DNA of 64,000 nt from Yamagishiella unicocca (taxonomy: Eukaryota; Chlorophyta; Chlorophyceae; Chlamydomonadales; Volvocaceae). Location of the stretch: positions 310,001-374,000 of the forward strand of contig BDSL01000031.1 of assembly GCA_003116995.1 (NCBI GenBank), read 5' to 3'. The notes beneath the pieces were generated by a model. It was not told the origin of the DNA and did not search any database. It saw nothing but the letters and a program-made list of their open reading frames with translations. A program made the translations under genes and the position numbers. Positions 12,901 through 23,951 of the stretch are shown here, piece by piece. Position 1 is the stretch's first letter. Each line of letters opens with the position of its first letter.

Positions 12901-15255
12901 CGAACTTGTGTGTGCACATTCCTGGCGGCGCCCCCAACGATGGCGTCCAGCTACAACAGCGGAAGTGTGACCCAACCACCAACTCCCAGAAGTTTAAGAT
13001 GGTGCCCTCGCCTTCCGGTGGTTGGTACTACCGCATTGCGACTACCACCAACCAGGTGAAGTGCTGGTCACTGGATAACGAACAGACGGCCAGAGGCACG
13101 CCCATCGTCGTCAGCGAATGCGGGAATGGGGATGCAAGCCAAGATTGGTTGGTGTCTCCAGTTCCCGGCGGTACCGGCGGGTACGTACGTCCCATAAAAT
13201 AGTAATAGAGCGCATGTCTAATGGAAGCTCATGCTTTACAGCATGTAAACGGAAGCTCGTGCGTTACAGTGTGTATTAGTTCGGGCCAATGTGCCTTTTT
13301 ACACGTTGCTTACGTGCAAATTGTGCGATGGACATTTCAAAGTGCATGGTATAGTAGTGCATGTATCGCTTTCGTTCACGCGGCGGCAAGCATGCGAGTA
13401 GTCGAGAGGCAAACGTCCCTTATCGGTGCTCCGCTGCTGACGCCTAGCCATTAATTGTTCGTTGTTGTTGCAGGTTCGTTCTCGAGTCCAGACGCGCCCC
13501 TGGCCGATGCATGGACGTGGTGGGCGACAGCACAGAAAACGGTGCACTGATTGCGATCTTCAAGTGCCGTAGTGCTTCTACCCAGCAGCTGGGACAAACT
13601 ATGAACTTTGACAACTTCGTTCACCCTACCAGCATCATCGACGGCTCCACAGGTAGGCTGCTGGAGTTGTATGTTGCGGTATTATCGTCAGTACGGGAAT
13701 TTAAGAAACTCCAACGCTGCCTAGAAGCTATGTGGAACGGTAGTGGAAAGTGATAACGTCATTTGCGTACAGGTAGACGGCAGCCTTACGTAGCTGCGGG
13801 TAGGTGTGCCTTTGTGTGGATAAGCTCCCGACCACTACTTCATATGCGTCTAGCCGACCGTGCGCGTGTATTTGGCTGCGTGCGCCTGATGACTGGCTAA
13901 CTCAAACCGCGCGCGCGCATATGGATGGCGCATGAGGAACGGAGGACGCCGGCACGAGCAGTGTAGTTTAATGATGTCCTAGCTACCTACAGACACACAT
14001 CTCCATGCCACAGCACGCACGCACATACAGGTGCACGGAGTGCATAGCTGATGATGTAAGTAAGGTCACAACCTTACTTTCACTATTATGGCATTGTACT
14101 CTTGGGCACATGTAATCCTTGGCCGCTTACGCCGCAGTTGTCATCCACACGGCTAACGAGGGCAGGTGTGTGCATATTCCTGGCGGCAAGCCAGTCCATG
14201 GAGTTGACCTAATGCAGCAGCGATGCGTGGAAGACAGCAAGTCACAGAGGTTCATCATTGAGTCGGTCGGCGACCCAAGTACGTAACTCGCCCGCACATT
14301 AGAACCTGCGGATGCAATGGGATACTCTCTGCTGATGAAAGGGTTTACACATACATGTACCTAACCTGCTTTCAACGGTTAACGGTCGTTTTGACCGTTT
14401 TCGCTGGCTCGCACACCAGCGCGTGCCGTTGGACGCGATCCCGTATTGCATATGATTACACAATGTTACTCTGGTAATGCAGGGCAAGATTATTTCAGGA
14501 TCAGGAGCCTCAACAAGACAATGTGCTGGTTCGCCAGTGGCAGTCTGACCACCAGGAGCTCCATCTCAATGATTGAATGCGATGTGACGGCTGCATCCCA
14601 GGTGTTCTACATCCCCATGAGCATCGAGGGGTAAGCTTGCTGGCTAGGTTGGAAACGCCCGCCCGCCGCATGGTTGCCAATCCATGTATGCGTGCATCAT
14701 GTATTAATGCCCCCTTAAGCGTCAGCGTCTTTCTCTGATACAAATCCCTGTTAAGTTATGCACGGTCAGCAGCGAATGTGTGTCCATCACTACGTCTGGG
14801 CTGTCGGCTGGTGTTGCGGTGGTTTGCCTTTGTTCCGGTGCACTTAGGTTTCTGTCTCTTTCGTCTCCTTCAGTGACAGGAGATGTGCCCGATGGTTATA
14901 GCTTTTGGTCTGGAACCCATTGTAACAAATAGTTACTACTTAACTTCCTATGGTGTTTTGGTGTGAGCAATGTGCTTATTTTTTTATTCTTTAGGTGATG
15001 GCCCAGATCGCCTATCTCTTTTTCCAAATTGCTGCGGCCGCGCACCCCGTCGTTTATTAATGGCTGCCCGTACTCATTGACAGGTGGCGGCTCATCAAGC
15101 CGAAGAGCAGACCCACCAAGTGCGTGTCAATACTGAATTTGTACAGCCAGAGGAAGAGTCCTTTGCAGTCATGGGACTGCGTGAGCAAGGTTGGGCCCGA
15201 CGGTGAAGACGTGCCACAACCCAATCAAGTCTTCAAATTGACTCGAGTAGCATGA
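9923..15255 (+). CDS. Secreted Pro-rich protein with three beta-trefoil lectin-like domains (copy 1)
   Basis: Predicted 681-aa extracellular-matrix protein. Exons: 9923-9995, 10351-10683, 11087-11254, 11635-11878, 12183-12313, 12513-12653, 12865-13180, 13474-13652, 14138-14278, 14483-14630, 15084-15255; every phase closes. Residues 1-24 are a signal peptide. Residues 25-135 are a Pro-rich rod of KPPPAS-type repeats. Residues 136-316, 364-528 and 529-681 are three beta-trefoil units, each with three Cys-containing repeats ending in a Q-x-F/W-like motif (SQDF, SQKF, SQDW), the pattern of ricin-B-type carbohydrate-binding folds. No catalytic toxin chain is present. Residues 317-363 are a second PPRPP linker. 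Unlike copies 2 and 3 it lacks the Cys-rich domain after the signal peptide, and its first intron shows no trace of that exon. The intron after 10683 starts with GC. The protein probably binds wall glycans; the ligand is unknown. Confidence 0.88.
14770..14925 (+). repeat. LINE 3'-end relic inside the last intron of lectin gene 1
   Basis: About 150 bases match the reverse strand of 16150-15990, ending in GAGATGTGCCCGATGG, TTGGTCTGGAACCCATTGTA and ACAA. The source is the 3' end of the LINE family that also left the ORF relic at 16.4-16.9 kb. Confidence 0.6.
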
Positions 15256-15984
15256 TAACGGAATCCTAATAAACTTATCCATCCGTCCATTCATTTGGTG
15301 AGTTACGTGCGATATGTACGGAAACAACTGTTGCTTGCGCCGGACAGCGGGATGATGGACAGACTCCCCGTGCAATTTTAGTGAGCTGCGTGGTACCGTG
15401 CTAAAGCCACTAAGACCTGCTGTGCAGGTATGACGAGCACCGATCATCTTACCGTTAGAAAATAATACCCTCAGATAGCAGAGCCCAGCAAACTCACTGA
15501 TTTCACCGTAATGCCCGTACAGGCTCCATCATTGTCGTCTAAACAAGTAGATAACCCGTGTGGTCGTACAACCAAATGGAGCCGAACCAACTCATCATTT
15601 GTGCTTGGTGGCTACCAAGCGACTGCATGGTAGCATCGCAGCCGGGCACGCACGCACGAGCGACATCGATGAATGCATGTCTTCATGCAAGCAATGGCAG
15701 GGATGGGGCCTTCTGGGTACTAGGGCGCTGCGGATTTCGTATATCTACCTGTTCGCATATGCAGGCAGATTACGCGCTGCCGTACATTTTATTTGCTGGC
15801 ATAGCAATTACGCACTGCACGCATACATACATCCCTTGGGAGTATTTTAGCAATTTAGCATTTTTAGATTGGCTGAAGGATGGCTGACAAGGAGGCTTGG
15901 CGCACACGCCGTCCTTACGGGCTAGGCATTGATTAATTGCGAAGTCACGTTATATAGCTGTTTGGGACGTCGTTAGCGACGAGC
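15256..15984. other. No supportable gene
   Basis: Downstream flank of lectin gene 1. I see only short, unstructured open frames and no further lectin exon. Confidence 0.5.
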
Positions 15985-16890
15985 GAGAGACGGTACATGA
16001 TACTGGTGTTGTTGTAACGGTTACAGACCAAGAGGTAGAACCATCGGGCACATCGCCTGACACTGAGAAAGACGGAGGAGACAAAGACCGACGTGCACCG
16101 GAACAACGGCAAACCACCAGAACACCAAATCGACAGGCCGTAGGCACACAGAGCAGCAGCCAGTACCCCAGGGGGAATTTGCACTAGAGGCTCCCCTACC
16201 AGGAACCGACCACCAACCAACCTAACAGCCCAGCAACCGACGAACCAGTGAAGCGCCGCAACGATGTAAGCATCGGGACCAGCCGCCTCTCATCCCAAAA
16301 AGCACGGACCCCTAGCAGGGCTCAACGCGCATATAGAACCCAAAAGTAAGAAGCACGGGAAACCCCGCTCCCCAAGGCAACCCGGACCGATCACGAATCC
16401 ACAAGTACCTCAGCCGGTCCCCCGCACACAAGGCGAGTGGCGACAACCCGCAAGAAAGGATGCCGAGGCCCCACTGCATCCCAGCCTTTCTGGGGAAGCC
16501 CCAACGCAGCAAAGCCCCTCAGAAGGGCCCAAAACTTCACCACCCCACGGCGAATGGCACGATCCAGGAGACCATTTCCCGGAGTAAGAGGGGGACCACC
16601 AGCATCCGCCCTTTTCAAGGCCGCGGCCATAAACTGGCGCCCCGCCTCCATGGCAGTTATAACCGCCAGGATTACTACATCCCAGACGCAGGGCTGTACC
16701 CCGGGAGGTGCTTGCACCAACCAAACTTGCGCCCGTGTCACCCCTGCACCGAGCCGGGTCTCGAGTTGGGCAATCACTGCTTGAGCCACCGGGCAGAACC
16801 AAAAGTGGTGTGTGGGGGGGGGTACCCGCCCCTGGACGCTCTCCAGCCGGCACACCGCATCCACAGGGGGCTGCTGCTACCGTCCGCATA
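15985..16890 (-). pseudogene. LINE relic: C-terminal ORF2 fragment plus 3' UTR
   Basis: The minus-strand frame 16864-16391 encodes the C-terminus of a non-LTR retrotransposon polyprotein. It contains HHFWFCPVAQ, CVWDVVILAV and FWALLRGFAALGLPQKGWDA, matching in order the C-terminus of the LINE at 19.7-20.1 kb (RRHHFWEC, LVWDVVCLAA, FWARLSAFAELGLAPRGWGA). Downstream on the minus strand an A-poor 3' UTR runs to a tail ending in CTGTAACCGTTACAACAACA near 16005. It is 5'-truncated, has no RT domain, and its ORF is only partly open. Confidence 0.75.
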
Positions 16891-17175
16891 TGAGAGTTCC
16901 CGAGCAGGTATGTAAGAGAAGCGGTATGTAAGAGAAGCCGAGAAGGAATGCAAGCCTACCTCCTGCTCTTTGCGTTTCCCCTCCCGGCCCTCGCCCCTTG
17001 CTGCCCTCTCCAAATGAGGGCTGCGTAGCCATAATGAACGTGGTTTTCATTAATTTTGACGCTTGGCGTGTAAGGCGATTGTTGGGTTGGCTGGGGTGCA
17101 AGCGAGAGATGTGTCGCTGCCGACCCCGGCACCTAAGTAACAACATGTAACCGGAAGCGTATGGGAGCGAAATCC

Positions 17176-17323
17176 AGTCCTGAAGTCGCAGAAGTTCACG
17201 ATTCTGTCCACGCTTTCCGGTGCGTGGATGGCACTCGCATCACTACCATGACCAGCCCGGTCATCGAGTGCTGGTCGCTGGGCAACGGACAGATGACCAC
17301 CGGCGCGCCTGTCGGCATCCATA
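17176..17323 (+). pseudogene. Decayed exon of a fourth lectin paralogue
   Basis: About 145 bases align with exon 8 of lectin gene 3 (near 49796-49925). Shared stretches include GTCGCAGAAGTTCA, ACCATGACCAGCCCGG/ACCACGACCAGCCCGG and GTGCTGGTCGCTGG. The frame encodes ECWSLGNGQMTTGAPV, matching KCWSLDNGQSTSGTPV, and then stops. The match to the rest of the exon is frameshifted and no neighbouring lectin exons survive. It lies between lectin gene 1 and the transposon stack. Confidence 0.75.
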
Positions 17324-17989
17324 TATGATTATTAAACATAACCTGGTACTGGAAGTCCGGTACTACTAATACCACTGCTACAAGCGTGAGCTCCGCGAGC
17401 AAGTAACCTGCATTGGCGGCTCCTGCGTAATAACGTCGCATACGCACCAGGTCTAGTAGTAACACGTATAACTTTGATTGCTGCAGCCCTGCCGATAGTT
17501 CGAAAGGTAGGGTCCGCTACTGAAAGATAAAGCTGTAGCTGTGCATTTAGCTTAGGTATAGCACAAGGCTTAGCGTAAACCGTGTATACATACCTAACGA
17601 GCATAGAAGTGTGGCCGGGTGCGTCACACATTGTTGTATTGGACGGTAGTTGGGGCCATCCTTACTTACAGTGTTAACATTTTCTCCTCACTGCGCGTTG
17701 ATCGCCAGATTTCTGCATGCCGCGGATTATGTTTTCAGTCATTGATAGCTTATCAAGTGATGTGCGCCGCCGGCAAGGTTTCTGGTATGGATGCAGACAG
17801 CGCAATCGCAACAAGCTGCAACAAGAGCCCAGGAGAACAAATCGATTAAAGTTTGAGCTTTCAAAAATGACAACGTACTAGTAGACGTATGATTACAGCT
17901 TAGAGGCGGTGGAACGCAGAGATAATAGCCTCTAAGCCCGGTTCTGTACGGAAGCCGTACATATGGCTCGAGTCATTGTTTCGGGCGCT

Positions 17990-18699
17990 CTCCCTGTTTC
18001 GGTATTCTGCCTTCACAGTGAGAGCGCTACTGCCGTTTTCTCGTTTCTATTTCTCGTTTTACTTCCCGCCCACCCCCCTGCAGGCAAGCTCCCCGCCTTG
18101 CCCGGCGGCGGTGACCATAGGGCGCCGCTTCCTTCGCGTCCTCCGTTGGCGGCGTGTGTCGGTCGCGGTGTTGTGGGGAGGTGTTTTCGCTCGGGGTGGG
18201 GTCTCTCGGGTGTTGTGTCCATCGCTTCAGGCTTTCGTTGGTGCGGCAAGGGGCCAGCCCTCCGTCCGGGTTTTCCGGTGCGCGGCAAGGGGCCAGCCCT
18301 CCGCGCGTTTGGGTTTCCGTTTGGTTGTTCGGGTGTTTTCTCTGCGTTCGGTTGCCGCTCGCTTCATTCGCCCAGTGTGTTGTTTCCTGGGGCCCGTTGA
18401 GGTCCCCGTTGGCCCTGTTGGGGTATTGTGTTGTTTCGGGGCCTGGTCGGCCGCGCCGCGTGTCCGGTGCCTGTGTGTTGTGCGCTGCAGCCCGCAGTCA
18501 CCCCGGGTCGGGTGGCGGCGCGGCGCCGCGCAGCGGGTTTCTCGGCGGTTGTGCGCTCTGCAGTGTAAGGTCCAAGTCAGCGGTCCCTCCGGTCGCTTCC
18601 CCCTTTTTCCCTCGAGCTGAGGCACCGTCGGTGTGATTTGTTTGATACCTGTTTTGTTCGGGCCTTCGCCGAGTCTATTAGCGTCCATTGTACCAGATT
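17990..18699 (+). repeat. A-depleted block, probable LINE 3' UTR in plus orientation
   Basis: For about 650 bases the plus strand has very little A, as in the LINE 3' UTRs at 19.3-19.6 kb (minus). It ends ATTGTACCAGATTGTAAC directly at the copia insertion site. The open frames at 17976-18620 have no recognisable protein pattern. Confidence 0.45.
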
Positions 18700-18704
18700 G
18701 TAAC

Positions 18705-18927
18705 TGTTGAGATGTGTTGGGGTGCGGTCTGCCCCCACACGCTAAGTGCTAAGTGCTGGCGTGTACGACAGTGTTGTTGGCCCAATAGGCCCGCGGCACT
18801 GCTCTTTCAAGTTAAGCAAAGCGTAAGCAAATTAAGCATAATTAGCAGTGTGTAAGCAAAGAGGAGTCCTAAGCTAGTTACCCAGAGTCGAGTGAGTCCA
18901 GATTGCATCCAGCCGCCGCAGGATCAC
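18705..18927 (+). repeat. Copia 5' LTR, first part
   Basis: Matches 36250-36472 of the 3' LTR with one visible difference. It is broken at GGATCAC (18921-18927), which is duplicated at 31595-31601 where the LTR resumes. Confidence 0.92.
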
Positions 18928-19294
18928 CCCCCCCCCTCCCGGATCACCAGGGCCCCGGAACAGAATCCAGGTAACAAACTACGCCGTGGTCAAGCGCGCG
19001 GAACAGGCTAGCTAATGCTTTAGTTTATGTGGTTTATTTTTCGCAAGCCACCGAACTAGTTCGTGAGTTGTCCGGCGACGACATTCCGACCTCTGGCTTC
19101 GTCCAGTATTCCAGATGAGGCATTCCAATCACTTATATGTTCTGGGTCCATCTTAGACTATTCGTTTGGGGGCTCTGGACGCCCAGAAAGCACGGACCGA
19201 GGCATCATGCGCGCCCTTCAGGACGACCTCGGAGGCAATTGTGTACCTAGCATTCTGCAAAACGTGTTCTTGTGTTATATAATTGTTAAGCAGA

Positions 19295-22020
19295 ATGCGA
19301 GTATTACAAGGGAGCCAGAACGGCTCAAGCGCGGAAGCGCAACCAGGCGGGCCCGATGGGCCAGACCACGACACGGGTCACTGGGCAAAAGAGCCCGCCC
19401 TCACCGGCCGGGAGGGGGCAAAAGCCGAAGGCAGCCAAACACGAGGACACGGAGAAGGCAGCACACACAACTCAAAGCACGGGGAGGAGAACAAGCGCGT
19501 CCAGACAACACGAACCACCTGCACCAAGCCAGCAGCGAGACGCGAGGAACGCGTTCCGGCAAAACGGGGGCCCCAAGCCCCAGAACCCAAAAGCACCCAC
19601 AAAAGACAGCAGAGCGGGGGCCTAAGGCCCAGAAAATCGCACCCGAGTCAGCCGTCGGGTCACTCCTCGGCACCCGGGCGGCCCGGGAAGACCACCTCCC
19701 CCGCGGGCGAGGCGGCGAGGAAGGGGTGATCGGACGGGATGGCCCCCCACCCGCGGGGGGCCAGCCCCAGCTCGGCAAACGCACTGAGGCGGGCCCAGAA
19801 GTCGGCCGTCACCGCTGCGCACACCCGCACCACCGGCATGCGCCCCCCGGGGGCCCCAGCCTGCACCCGAAACAGGAGGCGGAGCCCCAAACCCAACGCC
19901 GCGACGGCCGCCAAGCACACCACATCCCAAACAAGCGGGTGCACCCCCAACGGGGGCCGACCCAGCCACAAATGCTGCGGGAGCAGGACAACCGCGCCCC
20001 CCATCGCCTCCACAAGCTCGTCACGCAATGACAAGGCCACCACACACTCCCAGAAGTGGTGGCGCCGGCGGCCCGTGGCCATGGACGCTCCGCACGGGCA
20101 GGGGGTCGTGGGCGACCCCCGCGCCAGGAGGGCCGCGTGCATGGGGAAGCCATGGAACCCGTTCATGGCGAGCCGCCAGAGGGGCTCCTTGTGCGTGTTG
20201 TCCCAGCGAAGACGCCAGAGGCGCACCAGAGTGGCCTGAAATTCCCGGAGGGTGGAGGCCAGGGCTGCCGGGGGAAGGGGAGCCTCCCAGGCCTCCTGAA
20301 GGAAGGCCGTATGCTTAGCCGCCAGAGCAGCGAAGGCTGGGCCGAGCTGCAGGATGGTAGCCGACTTGACGGTGAGGGAGACAAGGGGAATGGCCGCGGG
20401 GCCCACCCGCCAGCCGACACAGCGGGCCAGGCGGCCCCAGGCGTCCGCAGCGGGGGGGGCGGCAGCCGCACCCCCCGGGGCCGCCAGAACGAGGAGGGCC
20501 GCGATGGCCCAGGTGGCGGGAAGGCGGCCAACGAGGGCGTCGACGCGGGCCAGGCCCGTGGCCCCATCCCGCATGGAGGCCGGGACGGGGTGGGCGGGGG
20601 AGAGGCGGAGGACGTCGCGGAGGACGTCGAGCCGCAGGTACTCGGTACAGCGTACGGCGGGGGGCCCCCCGGCAGCGGCGACAGCGAGGGCCGTCCGGAC
20701 CCGGCCCAGGGCATTGTAGCACTGGACGGCGACACCCACCGTATCAAGCCCACGCAGCTGGGCGAGGTCGGGGAAGTCGGTCTCCAGGCCCCGGCCGGTG
20801 GCATCGACCAGGAGGGGGTTGCCCCAGAGGGGCGCCGAGAAGCACCAGGGTCCCGGGGCGGCCAGTGTGGGGTCCAGGATGGTGATGGGCGGGAGATGGG
20901 CGAGCGCCGTAATCAGCTGGGCGAGGGCCGGGGAGCCCCGTGGGAGGGGCCGGCCGAGCACCAGCGGGGCGGCGGTGGTGCGGGCGTCGCCGTGGAGGGG
21001 CAGGAGGCACAGGGGGTGGGCCGCGGGGTGGCCGTGGCGCAGGAGGGCGAGGAGGAGCTGGGGCCACTGGGGGGCAGACGGCAGGAGGCCACACGCGCCG
21101 GCCAGGCCTCGCACGGCCAGGACGGCGTGGCGAGCCCGTACGTGGGCTTCGAGAGGGAGGAGGCCGAAGCCGCCAGCGGAGGGGGGCAGGGCGAGGTAGA
21201 GCAGGCCGGCTCCGGCAGGTACACGGTTGGTGCGGGCCTGATGCGCGGCGGGGGTGCAGCGGCGGTCGACGAAGGCGGCGGTGGTGGCCTGAAGGGCCGC
21301 CCGCAGGCCAGGGGGGGGAGGCCGACGAACTCCATGTGGTAGAGGACACGGCTGAGGGCATAGCCCGAGGCGGCGAAGGCGCGGCCGAAGGCAGAGAGGG
21401 GCAGGGTGGTAGCACGCTGCAGACGGCTGTAGACCCGGTCGAGGTCCACAGGGTACGGTCCAGGGGCGCCCGCGGTGAAGGTGATGCCGAGGGTGGAGGC
21501 GGAGGGGACGACAGCGAGGCGGGGCGCCAGGCCGGCGTCGGGGGCGGCCAGGGGGGCGGCAGTGGCCACCGGGGTGGGGGGGAGGGGAGGGGCACTGGAG
21601 GCCGTGGGGCAGGCGGGGGGCGGGGCGGCGGCAGGGATGGCTCGGGGGCCACCGGGCAGGGGCAGGAGCTTCACTTTGCGGAGGTTGAGCTGCTGGCCCG
21701 ACGCGGCGTGGAAGGTGTCCATGGCCGCCAGGAAGCGGGGGACATCCGCAGCATCCCGGAGGAGGGGGGTGCAGTCATCCGCGTACTGGGAGGCGGTGAG
21801 GCGGAGATCGGCGAGGGAGATGCCGATGGCTTCGTGCTGCAGCCAGGAGAGGAGGGCCTGACCGGGAGCGAGGTAGAGGAGGGGCGCAGCCGGGCACCCC
21901 TGTCGAACGCCGGCAGTGATGGGCACCCAACCTGACAGGTGGCCGTTGACGAGGGCGGCAGAGCGGGTGCCCTGCAGCAGGCGGCGCACCCAGGCAAGGC
22001 AGCCAGGGCCCACACCCAAG
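19295..22020 (-). mobile_element. 5'-truncated LINE (copy A)
   Basis: A non-LTR retrotransposon in minus orientation. The 3' end abuts GCAGA at 19290-19294; the 3' UTR covers about 19295-19660 and is A-poor on its sense strand. The body is truncated in the RT domain at about 22020, where the 3' end of another LINE begins. The 19295-19650 part is nearly identical to 22910-23267, and 19644-19971 to 29831-30154. Confidence 0.85.
19660..22019 (-). pseudogene. LINE ORF2 fragment: reverse transcriptase and C-terminal region
   Basis: The minus-strand frame from 22019 shows RT motifs: ITAGVRQGCPAAPLLYL and, near 21790-21770, QYADDCT (catalytic Asp pair), then the thumb region. Around 21310 the frame shifts within a run of eight G (21311-21318). 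The reading continues in the next frame as a 484-aa open stretch (from 21114) with a Cys/His C-terminal motif (CPCGASMATGRRRHHFWEC) and ends at 19660. No endonuclease domain is present because the copy is 5'-truncated. The frameshift is either a disabling mutation or a homopolymer sequencing error. Confidence 0.82.
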
Positions 22021-22025
22021 GCAGA

Positions 22026-22898
22026 ATGCGAGTGTTACAGGGGAGCCAGAGCGGCTCAAGCGCGGAAGCGCAACCAGGCGGGCCCAATGGGCCAGGCCAC
22101 AACACAGATCACCGGACGAAGTCAAAACCACTCCTCACTGGTCGGGAAAAGGCAGCCGGACCGAGGCCGACAGGGAAACCGAAAACGACTACAAGTGCGA
22201 AAGAGCCTCGCCGAGTAGGGAAAGCGTGCGTGCCGACCACGAGCCACCAACACCAAGCCTGCAGCGATGCGCGAGAGCACACCGGGAGGGCCAAAAGGCC
22301 AGGCCGCTACAAAGGCCACGGGAAAAAGACCCGCGCCGAGTAGGGAAAGCGTGCCGAACACGAGCCACCAAATACCAAGCCTGCAGCGATACGCGAGAGC
22401 GCAACGGGGGGGCCAAAAGCCCAAGCCGCTAGTCAGGCCACGAATCAAGATCCGCGCCGAGTAGGGAAGCGTGTCGAACACGAGCCACCAAAACCAAGCC
22501 TGCAACGTGGGCGAGAGTCACCACAGCGAGTCGGAAACGGGTCCATGGCCATCCCACAGAACCGAGCCGTCGAGTCCATTGCCTCCACAAGAACCGAGCC
22601 TTCAGCGTGGGCAAGACCACGAGCACGGAGCCGTCCGCGAGGCGTAGCGAGCGGAGGAGCCGCGGCCCGGAGCGAGGACCATCAGCAGAGGCGCCAGCGC
22701 CGCCGAGCACCAGAGCGCGCCCAAGCTCCAGCAGCCAGTACCAGAGAGGGCGAAAGACGAGAGACGATGGAGAGCAGAGACTGCGCCGCAAGCGGACAGA
22801 AAGTTGCGCGACCCCATGACGAGGTCCACAAAAAGAGGACGAGGACCACGGCGCCTAGGGCGCCGTGGCCCTGTAGAGCCTTGTGCCTTGTATTGCCT
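22026..22898 (-). mobile_element. LINE 3'-UTR (copy B) with internal tandem repeats
   Basis: Starts with the same LINE 3' terminus (ATGCGAGTGTTACAGGGGAG on plus) as copies A and C but diverges after about 110 bases. It holds about three tandem units of 121-125 bp beginning CGCCGAGTAGGGAAAGCGTG (22209, 22334, 22455). The minus sense strand is A-poor. No ORF2 part remains, so it is a strongly 5'-truncated copy of a related family. Confidence 0.65.
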
Positions 22899-23267
22899 TG
22901 TAAGGCAGAATGCGAGTATTACAAGGGAGCCAGAACGGCTCAAGCGCGGAAGCGCAACCAGGCGGGCCCGATGGGCCAGACCACGACACGGGTCACTGGG
23001 CAAAAGAGCCCGCCCTCACCGGCCGGGAGGGGGCAAAAGCCGAAGGCAGCCAAACACGAGGACACGGAGAAGGCAGCACGCACAACTCAAAGCACGGGGA
23101 GGAGAACAAGCGCGTCCAGACAACACGAACCACCTGCACCAAGCCAGCAGCGAGACGCGAGGAACGCGTTCCGGCAAAACGGGGGCCCCAAGCCCCAGAA
23201 CCCAAAAGCACCCACAAAAGACAGCAGAGCGGGGGCCTAAGGCCCAGAAAATCGCACCCGAGTCAGC

Positions 23268-23789
23268 TGTCACGACACAGCGCGTAACCATCACAGCGCG
23301 TGCAGAGTGCGTTGGTTGCCGTACGCTAAGGGCATGAGTTGCGCCCTGCGGTTAGCGTTGTCTGGTAGATGTAGTTACACGGCTTTGATTGCCGGTAATT
23401 ACGGTAGTTATATTAGAGCTATCGTTACAGTAGATGTGAAGCCAACGGACACATGTGCATGTGTCGGCAGCATTGGTAGATGTGCTCCAGGGATGGCAGT
23501 TAGCCACGTTCGGGAGCGCACCTAGGCCCGCTGCCTGGAATGCCCAGGCAGCGGAGTTTGTCGCCACAAACTAACAAAGTCTGGAAGAAACAGCCCTGTA
23601 CTGACACATCGCTGTAAGACTAGTGCGTACCTCCGCCCATTCTCTCAACAGCATCCACAACTTGCACGTCGCAGTGTGTTGATTGCTCAGCCGTAACCGG
23701 CAGTCTTTTCGCTCTCTTCACCCAAGAGCCGACGCACGCGCGTCGGTGCCACGTCCGGCAGCCAGGCGGCCTCTGGGGCAGCGAATCCT
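23268..23789 (+). repeat. Split direct repeat A1
   Basis: 522 bp, matching 28435-28956. It begins TGTCACGACACAGCGCG and ends GGGGCAGCGAATCCT. Confidence 0.92.
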
Positions 23790-23951
23790 CGACAAACTCC
23801 GCTGGACGTCAGACCAACCTGAGGTTTGCGAAGTCTCGCAACTAGGGGTCACCAGTAGGATAGAGACAGCGCTAGCGAGGCTAGCAGCATTTGTCTTGAG
23901 TCGGCAGTGTCCTGCCACCATCCTGTTTTGCTCGTTGCTTGAGAAGCAATC

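Noticed and set aside
18041..18688. Overlapping ORFs of 145-214 aa on both strands
   Set aside because: They lie in a compositionally skewed LINE-tail-like block; no protein pattern, and several frames are open at once.
19063..20031. Plus-strand 322-aa ORF
   Set aside because: Antisense shadow of the LINE 3' UTR and ORF2; its first half recurs antisense to LINE copy C.
20056..21935. Plus-strand Gly/Arg-rich ORFs of 331-428 aa
   Set aside because: Antisense of the RT-coding strand in very GC-rich DNA; RT motifs are on the minus strand.
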